From NCBI GenBank assembly GCA_946405435.1, contig CAMJHF010000011.1:1-64000 (forward strand): a stretch of 64,000 bases of DNA, given 5' to 3'. The notes beneath the pieces were generated by a model. The model had not been told where the DNA came from, ran no database searches, and saw only the letters and a list, made by a program, of their open reading frames with translations. Position numbers and translations under genes: made by a program. Source of the stretch: an uncultured Bacteroidales bacterium. GTDB taxonomy: Bacteria > Bacteroidota > Bacteroidia > Bacteroidales > UBA932. Positions 44,116 to 53,206 of the stretch are shown in pieces (position 1 is the first letter of the stretch; each line of letters starts with the position of its first letter).

Positions 44116-44958
44116 ATGAAAAAGAAACCGATTGTAGCCTTGATCTATGACTTTGACGGCACTCTTTCGCCTGGCAACATGCAGGAATTCGGATTCATCC
44201 AGGCGGTTGGTTCCACACCGGAGGAGTTCTGGCGTATGAGCGACAGCATCGCCATTGGGCAAGATGCGTCCAATGTGTTGTCTTATATGAAGTTAATGTT
44301 CGATGAGGCCCGCCGTCAGGGCATCAAGCTCCGTCGCGAGGATATGCGGCGTTTCGGCGCCCATATCAAGTTGTTCGACGGAGTCAGGGAGTGGTTTTCG
44401 CTGGTCAACGAGTATGGCAGGACGCACGGCGTCCGCATCGAGCATTACATAAATTCGAGCGGTCTCAAGGAAATAATAGAAGGCAGTCCCATCGCTTCGG
44501 AGTTCAAGCATATTTTCGCCGGATCCTTCATCTACGACGAGGCTGGCGAGGCCGAGTGGCCTGGCATCGCTGTCGACTACACCGCCAAGACGCAGTTCCT
44601 CTTCAAAATATCAAAGGGCATTTTCAGCTCCCGCGACAACAAGCGGGTCAATGCCTCCATCGCCGATGACAAGAAGCGCATACCGTTCTCGCACATGATT
44701 TATTTCGGAGACGGTGAAACGGACGTGCCCTGCATGAAAATAGTTGGAATGTTCGGCGGTAATTCAATAGCGGTCTACGATCCTTCTTCGGACAAGAAGC
44801 GCGCTTCCGCCCTCAAGCTCAAGCGTCAGGGAAGGGTAGCCTTTGCCACACCGGCTATTTATACGGAGCAGTCGCGTACATTCCGGGTTGTCTGTGCAAT
44901 AATAGACAAGATCAAGGCGGACAGCGAGTTGGAAAGACTGGCCAGGCTATCTGATTAG
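44116..44958 (+). CDS. HAD-superfamily hydrolase
   Basis: A 280-residue protein from ATG 44116. Motif I is [12 protein letters not shown] at residues ~9-20; the end region [17 protein letters not shown] is motif IV with its acidic pair. A helical cap lies between. This is a phosphatase-type fold; the substrate is unknown. The 3' end overlaps convergent folE by 12 bases. I start at the inner ATG because the upstream extension reads into the promoter region. Confidence 0.88.
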   Translation: MKKKPIVALIYDFDGTLSPGNMQEFGFIQAVGSTPEEFWRMSDSIAIGQDASNVLSYMKLMFDEARRQGIKLRREDMRRFGAHIKLFDGVREWFSLVNEYGRTHGVRIEHYINSSGLKEIIEGSPIASEFKHIFAGSFIYDEAGEAEWPGIAVDYTAKTQFLFKISKGIFSSRDNKRVNASIADDKKRIPFSHMIYFGDGETDVPCMKIVGMFGGNSIAVYDPSSDKKRASALKLKRQGRVAFATPAIYTEQSRTFRVVCAIIDKIKADSELERLARLSD

Positions 44959-45534
44959 GTTGAGGAATTCGTTCCTTGTGCGGGACGAACTCAGGAAGAT
45001 TCCGCTGAAGGCAGAGGTAGTGGTGACGGCGTTGGCTTTTTCTACGCCGCGAAGCTGCATGCAGGTGTGGTTGGCCTCGATGACCACGGCCACGCCGAGC
45101 GGGTGCAGCGCCTCATGGATGCAGTCGCGGATCTGTACGGTCAGGCGTTCCTGGACCTGCAGGCGGCGGGCGTAAGTCTCCACCACCCTGGCGATCTTGC
45201 TGAGGCCGGTGATCTTTCCGTTCGGAATGTAGGCGACATGGCATTTGCCGATGAACGGCATCATGTGGTGCTCACATGTGCTGTAAAGGTCGATGTCCTT
45301 CACGAGTACCATCTGCTGGTACTTTTCGTCGAATATGGCCTTGTGTATGATCTCTATGCCGTTTTCGGTGTATCCTTTGGTGCAGAACTGCAGGGCTTTG
45401 GCCACGCGCTCGGGCGTTTTGAGCAGGCCCTCGCGCTGCGGGTCTTCGCCCAGCAGATAGAGAATTTCCTTTACATGCTCCGCTATCCTGGCAGTTGTTT
45501 CAGGGGAGTAAATATCTTCCTTTGTATAACTCAT
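44947..45534 (-). CDS. folE: GTP cyclohydrolase I
   Basis: A 195-residue enzyme that makes dihydroneopterin triphosphate for folate synthesis. Zinc ligands are visible: [15 protein letters not shown] and, near the C-terminus, [32 protein letters not shown] is the conserved core. Length is normal for bacterial FolE. A 9-base TACTTTTTG, nearly a -7 box, lies 4 bases before the ATG. Confidence 0.96.
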   Translation of the reverse strand: MSYTKEDIYSPETTARIAEHVKEILYLLGEDPQREGLLKTPERVAKALQFCTKGYTENGIEIIHKAIFDEKYQQMVLVKDIDLYSTCEHHMMPFIGKCHVAYIPNGKITGLSKIARVVETYARRLQVQERLTVQIRDCIHEALHPLGVAVVIEANHTCMQLRGVEKANAVTTTSAFSGIFLSSSRTRNEFLNLIR

Positions 45535-45579
45535 ATTGCAAAAGTACTTAAAAATATTTGCACTTGAGAATTATTTTCT

Positions 45580-45587
45580 ATATTTGC
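45580..45587 (+). promoter_or_regulatory. -7 box for the DUF2795 gene
   Basis: TATATTTG, 14 bases before ATG 45602. Confidence 0.55.
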
Positions 45588-45601
45588 GCCCGAAACTCTA
45601 A

Positions 45602-45835
45602 ATGTTTGATGATATGTATTGGACACTAGAACTTGCCAGCAGCCTGGACGATGCTCCATGGCCGGCCACAAAAGACGAACTCATTGACTACGCAAACCGC
45701 TCCGGCGCCCCCGAAGAGGTCATCGAAAACCTCCAGGAACTCGAAGAGGAAGGCGAAATATACGAAACCATCGAGGACATCTGGCCCGATTATCCCACGA
45801 AGGAGGATTTCTTCTTTAACGAGGAAGAATATTAA
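45602..45835 (+). CDS. small acidic DUF2795 protein
   Basis: A 77-residue, strongly acidic protein: SSLDDAPWPATKDELIDYA, then EEVIENLQELEEEGE and a tail ending FFFNEEEY. This is the DUF2795 pattern common in Bacteroidota; its function is unknown. It has its own promoter and terminator, and is the last clearly conserved gene before the accessory island. Confidence 0.85.
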   Translation: MFDDMYWTLELASSLDDAPWPATKDELIDYANRSGAPEEVIENLQELEEEGEIYETIEDIWPDYPTKEDFFFNEEEY

Positions 45836-46144
45836 GCCTATTAACTGACTGAAATACAGTTGATTAAAAGAACAACACGGCAGAACTTAAGGGCTCTGTC
45901 GTGTTATTTTTGCGTATTAAAGCGTAACGAAAAGCGTTATAAGTTATGCCATTTTTGGGGCCAATCATAGTCTTCAAATATGAAAGAAGAAGAGTAGTTT
46001 TGAGGCTGTCTGAAAGATATGCAAAGTTATGTTGGAATGGTAATCTGAGTCTATATGCTGAAAAATCTCCAGCAGTCACTTCAGGATGAGTATGTTCCGA
46101 AAACTGGGCGTAAAGTCTAGACAGATATGCGATGTGTATAGTTC
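45836..46144. other. gap at the left edge of the accessory island
   Basis: Holds the terminator at 45874-45905. The remaining ~240 bases are AT-rich and contain no convincing gene, repeat or attachment site. Composition changes here from the GC-rich core to AT-rich DNA. Confidence 0.6.
45874..45911 (+). terminator. terminator after the DUF2795 gene
   Basis: AACACGGCAGA (45874-45884) pairs with TCTGTCGTGTT (45895-45905) with one wobble, followed by ATTTTTG. Confidence 0.8.
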
Positions 46145-47572
46145 TTACACTTTAGAAATTGTTCGGTGTCCTACTAAGTAGCAATATAAAGCTGAAGGCA
46201 TAAACAACAACTGCTTTCCTTTATAATCAACAACACCACTCACGCTCTTAGATGTTACTATAGCTTCTGTGATCTGGTTTTTACTCATAAAGTCCTCAAG
46301 AGAAGTCAAGTCCCCCGGTTTACTGAAATAACGGTCACTCCACTTGATTTCCACAAGCCATTGCGGCTTAAGTTTAATATCGTCTAGCCTCACAATGTCC
46401 ACTTCGCCCTCTTTTTTCCCAACTTTCCAGTTGGCATAGAACAACTCGTATTCCCGTTGAAACCACTGTGCGAAGATAGCAGTTTCAACCATTCCGCCAA
46501 GAGCCTCATCCCCTTCCTTTAGGGGTGAAAACAAAGCACAACGCAGTGCTGGATTGGTCAGGTAGATCTTAAAAGCACTTACCCGTTGCATTTTTTTAGC
46601 GCAAACATCAATTTTATGGACGATTTTTATAAGAAACGCCGATTCTAGATATGTTAAATACTTCCTTAGAGTCTCCTTTTTAATATTCGATTCTTTTGAC
46701 AACGACTCATAAGAAAACTGTGATCCTGATCGATATGCTATATGAACAAACAAGCGATTCAACTCTTGAATGTCTTGAATGCCATACAGGCTTGGTAAAT
46801 CCCGTAACAAAACTTTATCAACAATATCACTACGAATAAATTGACCGGGATTCTTTCTTATGGCTTGCGATAATGTAATCTCTGGATAGCCTCCATAGTT
46901 TATATAATCAATATAATGCTGATTAAGAACATCTATATCAATGCTGTCGAATACTGATTGTTCCCGACCTTTCCAAATAATTGTTTTGGGACGGATTAAG
47001 TTATCATAGTTGAGGAGATGTATGTACTCCTCAAACGTGAGTGGTGGGAGCATAAAATCGGAAAAACGCCCTGCCCCGCTCTCAATGCTTTTCACCTTTA
47101 ATGCAGCAGCTGCAGATCCTGATGCAATAAACCGAGATTGCCGATAACTGTCGGTTAAAGTCTTTAAGTGTATTTCCCAATCTTTGAGGTACTGTATTTC
47201 ATCAAAAATCACATAGTAGCCATTCGCATTATTATCTTGAAGAATCTCACGAGCATATGTAAATAAATCTTCTAAACCGATATTATTATAAATGGGGGTG
47301 TCAATAGAGAGATAAACAACCTTCTGAGGATTGATTCCGTCATTAATAAGCCTCTGTATTGTATGGAAAAGCATCACAGTCTTGCCGACACGTCTCGGCC
47401 CCATAAGGATTATGCTCCTCCGAATATCAGGTTCACATAATAAACGATAGAAGGAGTCAAGATATAGTCGTGGCTGCATTTCTCTATAATCATCTTGAAT
47501 CATTCCAGTGATCCACCAAGGATTATCAAACCGCATCCTCGAAAGTATTTGCTCTTTTAAATAATCGTTCAT
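46145..47572 (-). CDS. DUF4143-type AAA ATPase
   Basis: A 475-residue ATPase. Walker A is LMGPRRVGKTVMLFHT near residue 60, Walker B YVIFDEIQYLKDWE near 125. The C-terminal half carries the DUF4143-like nuclease-fold segment (VGKKEGEVDIVRLDD, then PQWLVEIKWSDRY), a PD-(D/E)XK arrangement. This widespread family is mobile and often present in many copies; its cellular role is not settled. A TATTTTTG box at 47592-47599 precedes it. The DNA is AT-rich compared with the core. Confidence 0.88.
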   Translation of the reverse strand: MNDYLKEQILSRMRFDNPWWITGMIQDDYREMQPRLYLDSFYRLLCEPDIRRSIILMGPRRVGKTVMLFHTIQRLINDGINPQKVVYLSIDTPIYNNIGLEDLFTYAREILQDNNANGYYVIFDEIQYLKDWEIHLKTLTDSYRQSRFIASGSAAAALKVKSIESGAGRFSDFMLPPLTFEEYIHLLNYDNLIRPKTIIWKGREQSVFDSIDIDVLNQHYIDYINYGGYPEITLSQAIRKNPGQFIRSDIVDKVLLRDLPSLYGIQDIQELNRLFVHIAYRSGSQFSYESLSKESNIKKETLRKYLTYLESAFLIKIVHKIDVCAKKMQRVSAFKIYLTNPALRCALFSPLKEGDEALGGMVETAIFAQWFQREYELFYANWKVGKKEGEVDIVRLDDIKLKPQWLVEIKWSDRYFSKPGDLTSLEDFMSKNQITEAIVTSKSVSGVVDYKGKQLLFMPSALYCYLVGHRTISKV

Positions 47573-47591
47573 AACAAGTTCTATTTTGGTG

Positions 47592-47599
47592 CAAAAATA
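47592..47599 (-). promoter_or_regulatory. -7 box for the DUF4143-type ATPase
   Basis: TATTTTTG on the minus strand, 19 bases before ATG 47572. Confidence 0.5.
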
Positions 47600-47709
47600 A
47601 GAGTTTTTTTGTTTATATACAAAGTAAACATTAAAATAAGCATATTTAAAAGTTCTTAATCATTCTTTTTCGTGGAATTAATGGGATATTGGTTAAAATT
47701 GAGGCCTTA

Positions 47710-48450
47710 TTATCCCGTTTTCATGACCGTGTACCAGGTATCCTTGCCGTCGAAGAACTCTCCAGTCCTGTTCTTGCATATTGCTGTGCTGATAGACTCC
47801 GGCTCTTTTATGGGGCGTATTACAATCATCTCGCCCCTCTTCGTCATGTCCAACAGCTGTTTCTTTGTCGGCCCGTCGCTGTAGAACGGTCTGAACAGCT
47901 TTTCTTTCGTATTCCCGTCGGACATGTCGCCGGTCTTCATTTTTAGCATCTCAACGAGGAGGGAGGTCGCGTTATCGACGGTCAGGTATTCGACAAGATC
48001 CGATGCGGCCTTTATCAGACAGTCTTCTTTTGCGAAGCCGTCGAAGTAGCCGTCGGTCACATTCTCCAGGTCGTCTCAGGTCATATTACTCTCGCCGAAT
48101 AACATATTGTCGTTGTGTTTGTCTAATGCGAGTATAGCAGATATAAGCGACATAAAAAAATATTCATTATCTTTGTAAAGTCGGGGTAACTCACGGCAGA
48201 CATATTTGATGAAAGTGTAAGCTTTTGTACTTGGACTGAAATCTGGAAAATTTACGAGATCAAGGAAGAAGGCAACATTCATCACTTGTATTGGCTGGTC
48301 GGCACGGCTCCGTGCTCCCTCAATACGAGTGTGGAGTTGTTCATTTGCTCTAAGGTTTTCCAGAACCCCACTACAGATAACGTAGAGCTCCACACTTTTG
48401 TTTTGTAAAGGAGTACAATTAATAACGTTTACAATATGAATATGAGACAA
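47710..48450 (-). pseudogene. unknown gene interrupted by an in-frame TGA
   Basis: On the minus strand one frame reads from 48450 to a TGA at 48076-48078, then continues without shift to 47710. The halves (MNVAFFLDLVNFPDFSPST ... LFGESNMT, stop, then DDLENVTDGYFDGFAKED ... DTWYTVMKTG) look like one ~240-residue protein. I recognise no family. The first possible start is a TTG directly after an in-frame TAA, so the N-terminus may also be lost. A decayed gene is the simplest reading. It overlaps the promoter region of the divergent secreted-protein gene. Confidence 0.55.
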
Positions 48451-50484
48451 TTAATCTGGCGATTTTGCTTCTCGATGGTCACCGTAGTGATCGGTGTAAC
48501 CTGCTTTGCCCAGAACTATCACTTTGAAAAAGGGAAAACCTATTCACGGAATCGTTATATGCACGATGACGCATTCAAAGAATGGGTTGCCGGGATGAAT
48601 GCAGGAGAATCCAGTTCTGCCTATATGGTCATTCTGTGTTATATGACGGAATTCGGAACGCCCAGAAATGTTTCTAAAGCTACGCAGGTAATGGATCAGT
48701 GGTATACAAAGGATGAAAGTATATGCCGTTGGGCTGCGTATTTTTGGGGGGCAATGGATTCTGGTGCTGTCGATTATGCTGGTCAGAAGGGGCTTAGATT
48801 TAATGATCAAAGCCCGTATTACCACTATGCAGAACGTTATGGGTTGAAACCGGATTACAAGCGAGTATATAAGTACTCCACATATTCAGAGAAAAACTAC
48901 ACTCCGAAAAGCAGACTTAGTAAACAGGAAAAGGACTTAGAAAAGATATTGTTGTCATATTGCTACTGGAAAGGTGTAGGAGGGGCTTCAGTCAATTTAG
49001 CAAAGGCTGTAGATTATACAAAAAATATTTACTACTATACTTCCGATGTGTTTCGACCTGGAGATGGAGATGAATATAATAGATCCAATCCCGATGCGAT
49101 TATTGGCCCTTGGGGGATTGCAACTTCAATGCTGGATGGAGTATCTTCACTTGAGGCTCTGGATAAGTGTCTGGAGGAGATAATTAATATTGGAGTATAT
49201 AATGGAACGGTCGATCAATTCAAGAATTATATTAATAATATCGACCGATTCGATCAGTATGGGGACTATAAAAATGATCGTTATTTCATTAAGAAATACA
49301 AAGAATCATTATCTGGAATTGAGAGTTCGCTTGAAGAGGAGGTTGAATCTCGTGTCTCGGAATTTCTCTCGAGTGTCTCTTCAAGTAACTGGGCAGAATG
49401 GATTGAAGCATACATTGCTTTGCCAGAATTCGTCCGAAAGAGTTCCGATCTTCAAGATGGGATAAATGGTTTTTTGTATCGAAAACTGGGAATGGCCCCA
49501 GGCGCATTGAGTTATGCCGCTCCAGACTGGGAAGGATATCAAGAAGTAGAGAATAAGATTCCACATGAGATAAAATCTCAATGTCTATCATTGTGGATTA
49601 GCACATTCCGGGCGGAAGAGAACAGAGATCATTATAGTGAGTATTACAAGGATTTGCCTTCTTCTTTCAAGCAGACCATTTCTGCATACTGCACAGACAG
49701 GATGAATAATGAAAGGGTCTGGAATGACCCTGGATATCTGGAAGCTGCACAGGAGGCATTGTTGATGTCCGAAGATCCAAAGGTGCAGAGAAGAGCAAGA
49801 GAGATGTGGACGAAATATATGGTAGAGAATTTCTCAGATGGACAAATCGAAAATTATGAAAGCATCTTATCTGACGGACGTTTTTTTGATGATGGTTACA
49901 CCAAGAAAAAACTGACGGACCGTTACAACTATTACATTGAGACAAGACAGAAGAATCGTGAATTCGAAGAACAAAGCATCATATCTTCTTTTGACGATGA
50001 GTTTGATTGGCCCAATTATGAGATTGCTCAAGAAATGCTTTATGGTAGCCCCCAATTGGAATCGATTAGGGATAAATATTTGAAAGCGGGGGAAACCATT
50101 GAGAAATACAAAAAGAAACTGAGTGCGCTTGATAATGAAAAACGATTCCTGCATACTGCTCAAGGCGACCAGGCCAAAGGATTTGACAAACGAATCGAAG
50201 AAGAAGCGGCTTTTGTCGATATTTTGAAGAAAGAAGATGCAGGAATCGTCACGCCAAGTGACTATGAGCTTTTTAAAGCTAAGTATCTTGCGGACCGTGG
50301 CCCGAGATCAGTAATGACATATGATGCTTATATTGCTGATTCTTATGCAATCGCGAGATTAAAAGAACTGAATCATCTTTCGACGAGCAAAGAGATAAAG
50401 GCCGTAAAAGCCCTGCCCGTTTCGTCGTATGTTTCCAAGATGATAAAAGAAGGAACAAAAAAGAAAGTGCTTCAGGAAAAGTAG
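48436..50484 (+). CDS. large secreted protein of unknown function with Sel1-like segments
   Basis: A 682-residue protein with a signal peptide (MVTVVIGVTCFAQ). The first third contains loosely Sel1-like helical repeats (CYMTEFGTPRNVSKATQVMD; CYWKGVGGASVNLAKAVDY). The middle and C-terminal parts are highly charged, helical and Tyr-rich, with a possible coiled coil near residues 540-620, and the end is Lys-rich. There is no lipobox, so it should be periplasmic or secreted. I recognise no enzyme motif. It ends with its own terminator and is not part of the downstream nine-gene operon. Confidence 0.7.
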   Translation: MNMRQLIWRFCFSMVTVVIGVTCFAQNYHFEKGKTYSRNRYMHDDAFKEWVAGMNAGESSSAYMVILCYMTEFGTPRNVSKATQVMDQWYTKDESICRWAAYFWGAMDSGAVDYAGQKGLRFNDQSPYYHYAERYGLKPDYKRVYKYSTYSEKNYTPKSRLSKQEKDLEKILLSYCYWKGVGGASVNLAKAVDYTKNIYYYTSDVFRPGDGDEYNRSNPDAIIGPWGIATSMLDGVSSLEALDKCLEEIINIGVYNGTVDQFKNYINNIDRFDQYGDYKNDRYFIKKYKESLSGIESSLEEEVESRVSEFLSSVSSSNWAEWIEAYIALPEFVRKSSDLQDGINGFLYRKLGMAPGALSYAAPDWEGYQEVENKIPHEIKSQCLSLWISTFRAEENRDHYSEYYKDLPSSFKQTISAYCTDRMNNERVWNDPGYLEAAQEALLMSEDPKVQRRAREMWTKYMVENFSDGQIENYESILSDGRFFDDGYTKKKLTDRYNYYIETRQKNREFEEQSIISSFDDEFDWPNYEIAQEMLYGSPQLESIRDKYLKAGETIEKYKKKLSALDNEKRFLHTAQGDQAKGFDKRIEEEAAFVDILKKEDAGIVTPSDYELFKAKYLADRGPRSVMTYDAYIADSYAIARLKELNHLSTSKEIKAVKALPVSSYVSKMIKEGTKKKVLQEK

Positions 50485-50508
50485 AGCTACGCCTATTGAT
50501 TATGGTTG

Positions 50509-50540
50509 ATCCCGTGCAAATGGTTGTGCGGGATTTTTTT
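50509..50540 (+). terminator. terminator after the 682-residue secreted-protein gene
   Basis: ATCCCGTGCA (50509-50518) pairs with TGTGCGGGAT (50525-50534) with two wobbles, followed by a run of T. Confidence 0.85.
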
Positions 50541-50571
50541 ATACTCAAACCGATCAGCTATATTCGCTGAC

Positions 50572-50943
50572 ATGATACACGAAGATGAATTGCCTGCCTT
50601 CATGGAAGAGGTCAGAAGACGTGCGCTGCTCGCATGTGACAACAAGCCCGAATATGTGCGGGCATTACGGGAGAGCCCGACCTGGTACCGGTTCGGGAAC
50701 GACGAAATCGGCTACTGGAAGAACACCGGCTACAGGTACGATTTCTATGAAAAGCCTAACGAGTTCAGGGATATGATGATGCAAAACAAAATTGCCGCAT
50801 ACCTGTCGGATAGGAGACAAGGTTGCAGCAATCTGATGGACTACCTTCCTTTACTGACGTTCAAGAATGAGAGAGAGGATGGGGAGTACCTGCATTTCTA
50901 TTGTATAGAGGTTTTATGTAGAGATGGGCTCTATTGGCTGTAG
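50572..50943 (+). CDS. small unknown protein
   Basis: A 123-residue protein from ATG 50572, just after a terminator. N-terminal helix DELPAFMEEVRRRALLACD, then WYRFGNDEIGYWKNTGYRYD and a C-terminal YLPLLTFKNEREDGEYLHFY. No signal peptide and no recognised family. Its C-terminal ~33 residues are paralogous to the 43-residue frame that follows at 50965. Confidence 0.5.
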   Translation: MIHEDELPAFMEEVRRRALLACDNKPEYVRALRESPTWYRFGNDEIGYWKNTGYRYDFYEKPNEFRDMMMQNKIAAYLSDRRQGCSNLMDYLPLLTFKNEREDGEYLHFYCIEVLCRDGLYWL

Positions 50944-50964
50944 TTGTAGCACAAAATCATTCTC

Positions 50965-51096
50965 ATGACACGCGAGGAGTGGGAAGGATGGGGCAATATA
51001 GAAAAACTCCCTATCTTGTCGTATGAGAACGAGCAAGAACAGGGAGTGTTCCTTCATTATTATTTGATAGATGACCTCCGGTTTATGGACGTCTGA
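50965..51096 (+). CDS. 43-residue paralogue fragment of the preceding gene
   Basis: ATG 50965 to TGA 51094. LPILSYENEQEQGVFLHYYL aligns with LPLLTFKNEREDGEYLHFYC of the upstream protein, with the same spacing to the C-terminus. It is either a truncated duplicate or a stand-alone minimal copy of that C-terminal module. Confidence 0.5.
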   Translation: MTREEWEGWGNIEKLPILSYENEQEQGVFLHYYLIDDLRFMDV

Positions 51097-51491
51097 AATG
51101 GTGCGAGAGCTAAGGTTGGCCATTCATCCTTAAACAAAAGCAATTTGAAAACGTATGCATATAAAATAGGATGCATTCTCGCTTTTCTCGCCTAAAAACC
51201 ATATATTTGTCTTTTGTTATCCTCATAAGGTAAAAGTTACTACATAGGGAGGCGTTTAGGTTTGTTCCTTACAGATGGATTTGGGAGATTCGCGTTGAAG
51301 GGAATGATGATTATTCGTTTATGCTCGGCTGTTTTCGACTTGTTCGTTCTACAGTATAGCATGAGTTAATGGGCATGAGTTCCTTCTTCTCCTTTTATAT
51401 TCATTCATGGAAGATACTAAAGTGGCTCACGCATTCCGAGATAAGGGTATATTGACACCAAAGGGCCGCTGGTGAATGAGAAATTGAAAGG
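51097..51491. other. 395-base leader/promoter region of the nine-gene operon
   Basis: No gene visible. A TATATTTG box at 51202-51209 is the best promoter candidate and would give a ~280-base leader. Just before the first gene, CACCA (51459-51463) and TGGTG (51471-51475) can form a short hairpin, and GAAAGG at 51486 could serve as ribosome binding site. Confidence 0.5.
51202..51209 (+). promoter_or_regulatory. candidate -7 box of the tubulin/actin/stator operon
   Basis: TATATTTG, an exact TAnnTTTG match, 282 bases before the first gene of the operon. Confidence 0.4.
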
Positions 51492-52745
51492 ATGAAATCG
51501 TTATTTTCTTCGATAACCCTGGCCGCAATTGCAGCCTCTCTCTTATTGATATCCTGCTCATCACCCATTAACAGCATCGACGATCCGCATTTCGATGAGA
51601 ACGGTGTCTATCTTGACAGCCTTGGTGCAACCTTCCAGGCTGTGATGCCGACTTCTATTGACTTCTATGTCGAGGTAAGTGGTAGCATGAATGGTTTCTT
51701 CCGAGCCAATAAAGCAACCGCATTTAAGACTGATGTTTGGGCGATTGTTTCCAATTTCGGCAGCCCTGGTGTCTCTGTGTTGTCAAATACCGGCACTCAG
51801 GCAACGAAATATACGGGAGACCAATTCCGCAGCAGGATGAATTCAGGTGGCTTTGTATCTACAGCTGAGACCCAGGTGCCTGCTATGTTGGAGAGCATCC
51901 TGTCGAAACTTGATTACGAGAACGGAGCAGTCGCAGTCTTGATTTCTGACATGAAGTATAGCCCTGTTGGTAATAAAGCTCTTCCGGTTCTTCTCCAGCA
52001 GTATGCTACCGATATCAGGAATATCGTCGGCAAGTATCCAGGCTCTGCATATAGCCTTGTAGGAGCTTATTCTGAATTTCTAGATGCAAAAGGTAACGTC
52101 GCATGCGAAAAGTCTCCATATTACTATCTCATCGTCGGTAAGGATGTTTGCGTAGCCGAGGTTCGCAATTGCATTACTACTATTCTCTCTGACCGTGATA
52201 ATTATCTGGACAATATCGAGACTGGTTTTGACTATAAGCGGCCGGCTTATGGATTTGGAGTTCCTGATAATGTAATCCAACTTGATAAGGAACCAACTTT
52301 CTACAATTACGATGTCTCCTTTTCCGACACCTGCAAAGTGGTGCTGAATCTTGACCTCTCTGACTACCGTTGGCTGATTGCAAGCGATGAAGATGTCCTA
52401 AGGGAATGTCTCAAGGTTAAGGCAGCCTACGGTTCCGAGATTGAGATCGGAAAAATCGTCATCGACATTAATAACCACAATCAGAAGAAACTTGAGAGAT
52501 TTGCCGTCGCTTCAGTTGAACTGAAACTTTGGAATATGCCGATGGATGCCGACGTTATTGAGTGGACTTTGGATCATCCGGAGTATTCCGTTACCGATAC
52601 TTTTATGCAGATTCAGAACGCTGCTGCTGAAGCAGACCTAACCGGTTCCTTCTCACTGGCCAATTTTATTCAGGGTGTTTTCCAGGCCGTTCAGAACCAC
52701 TGGAACCAGGAGCCTAACCGAATCTTGATTTCAAAAAGCAACTAA
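51492..52745 (+). CDS. VWA-like lipoprotein, first gene of the operon
   Basis: A 417-residue protein with a lipoprotein signal (AAIAASLLLISC, Cys22). Residues ~55-160 look like a von Willebrand factor A domain: IDFYVEVSGSMNG is the MIDAS strand, but with Glu61 where Asp is usual, and VAVLISDMKYSP supplies Asp153. The rest is beta/alpha with no known motif. It should be anchored in the inner or outer membrane facing the periplasm, a place to contact an envelope ligand. The next gene follows after 3 bases. The VWA call is by pattern and moderately sure. Confidence 0.75.
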   Translation: MKSLFSSITLAAIAASLLLISCSSPINSIDDPHFDENGVYLDSLGATFQAVMPTSIDFYVEVSGSMNGFFRANKATAFKTDVWAIVSNFGSPGVSVLSNTGTQATKYTGDQFRSRMNSGGFVSTAETQVPAMLESILSKLDYENGAVAVLISDMKYSPVGNKALPVLLQQYATDIRNIVGKYPGSAYSLVGAYSEFLDAKGNVACEKSPYYYLIVGKDVCVAEVRNCITTILSDRDNYLDNIETGFDYKRPAYGFGVPDNVIQLDKEPTFYNYDVSFSDTCKVVLNLDLSDYRWLIASDEDVLRECLKVKAAYGSEIEIGKIVIDINNHNQKKLERFAVASVELKLWNMPMDADVIEWTLDHPEYSVTDTFMQIQNAAAEADLTGSFSLANFIQGVFQAVQNHWNQEPNRILISKSN

Positions 52746-52748
52746 CAT

Positions 52749-53204
52749 ATGAAGATTGTTGACATTTACGGATGGGGGCTTCCCAAGCAGGCGGATTTCC
52801 TCAACCACTTCAAAAGCAACGACACGCTGTACAATCAAGCTCGTGCCTTGTGGAGTAAGCTCGACTCTTGCACAGTTTGGTTTATCGTCGCATTCGTAGT
52901 TATTGCACTGGTCTTCGCCCTCATCTACTACGGGCCCTATAACAATAAGCCTCGTCGTCACTACAAAGTGAAGCATTGGCTTATCTGGATGCTCATTACT
53001 GCTGTCGTTACCTTTGTGATTACTTCGGTAATGGGGCTGATTATGGTTAAGTCTCCTCTTTCTGCAAGAATTGGCTTGATTCTCCGTGTCAGCGGAATCA
53101 ATGTCCTCTATAGCATTGGAGTATATTTCATCGCTGCACTTCTGGTCTGCAATATGCCGTTCCTGAAGACTAACGCATATAGGTTCCTTAAAATCGGCAA
53201 GTAG
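52749..53204 (+). CDS. small membrane protein of the operon
   Basis: A 151-residue protein: ~42 soluble residues, then three predicted membrane helices (VWFIVAFVVIALVFALIYY; WLIWMLITAVVTFVITSVMG; VLYSIGVYFIAALLVCNMPF). I recognise no family. It is wedged between the VWA-like lipoprotein and the tubulin-like gene with gaps of 3 and 2 bases, so it may be the inner-membrane link between periplasmic and cytosolic parts; that role is inference. Confidence 0.7.
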   Translation: MKIVDIYGWGLPKQADFLNHFKSNDTLYNQARALWSKLDSCTVWFIVAFVVIALVFALIYYGPYNNKPRRHYKVKHWLIWMLITAVVTFVITSVMGLIMVKSPLSARIGLILRVSGINVLYSIGVYFIAALLVCNMPFLKTNAYRFLKIGK

Positions 53205-53206
53205 TT

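Noticed and set aside
48330..48395. GTGTGGAG/CTCCACAC inverted repeat before the secreted-protein gene
   Set aside because: Loop of about 50 bases inside a decayed coding frame; likely chance.
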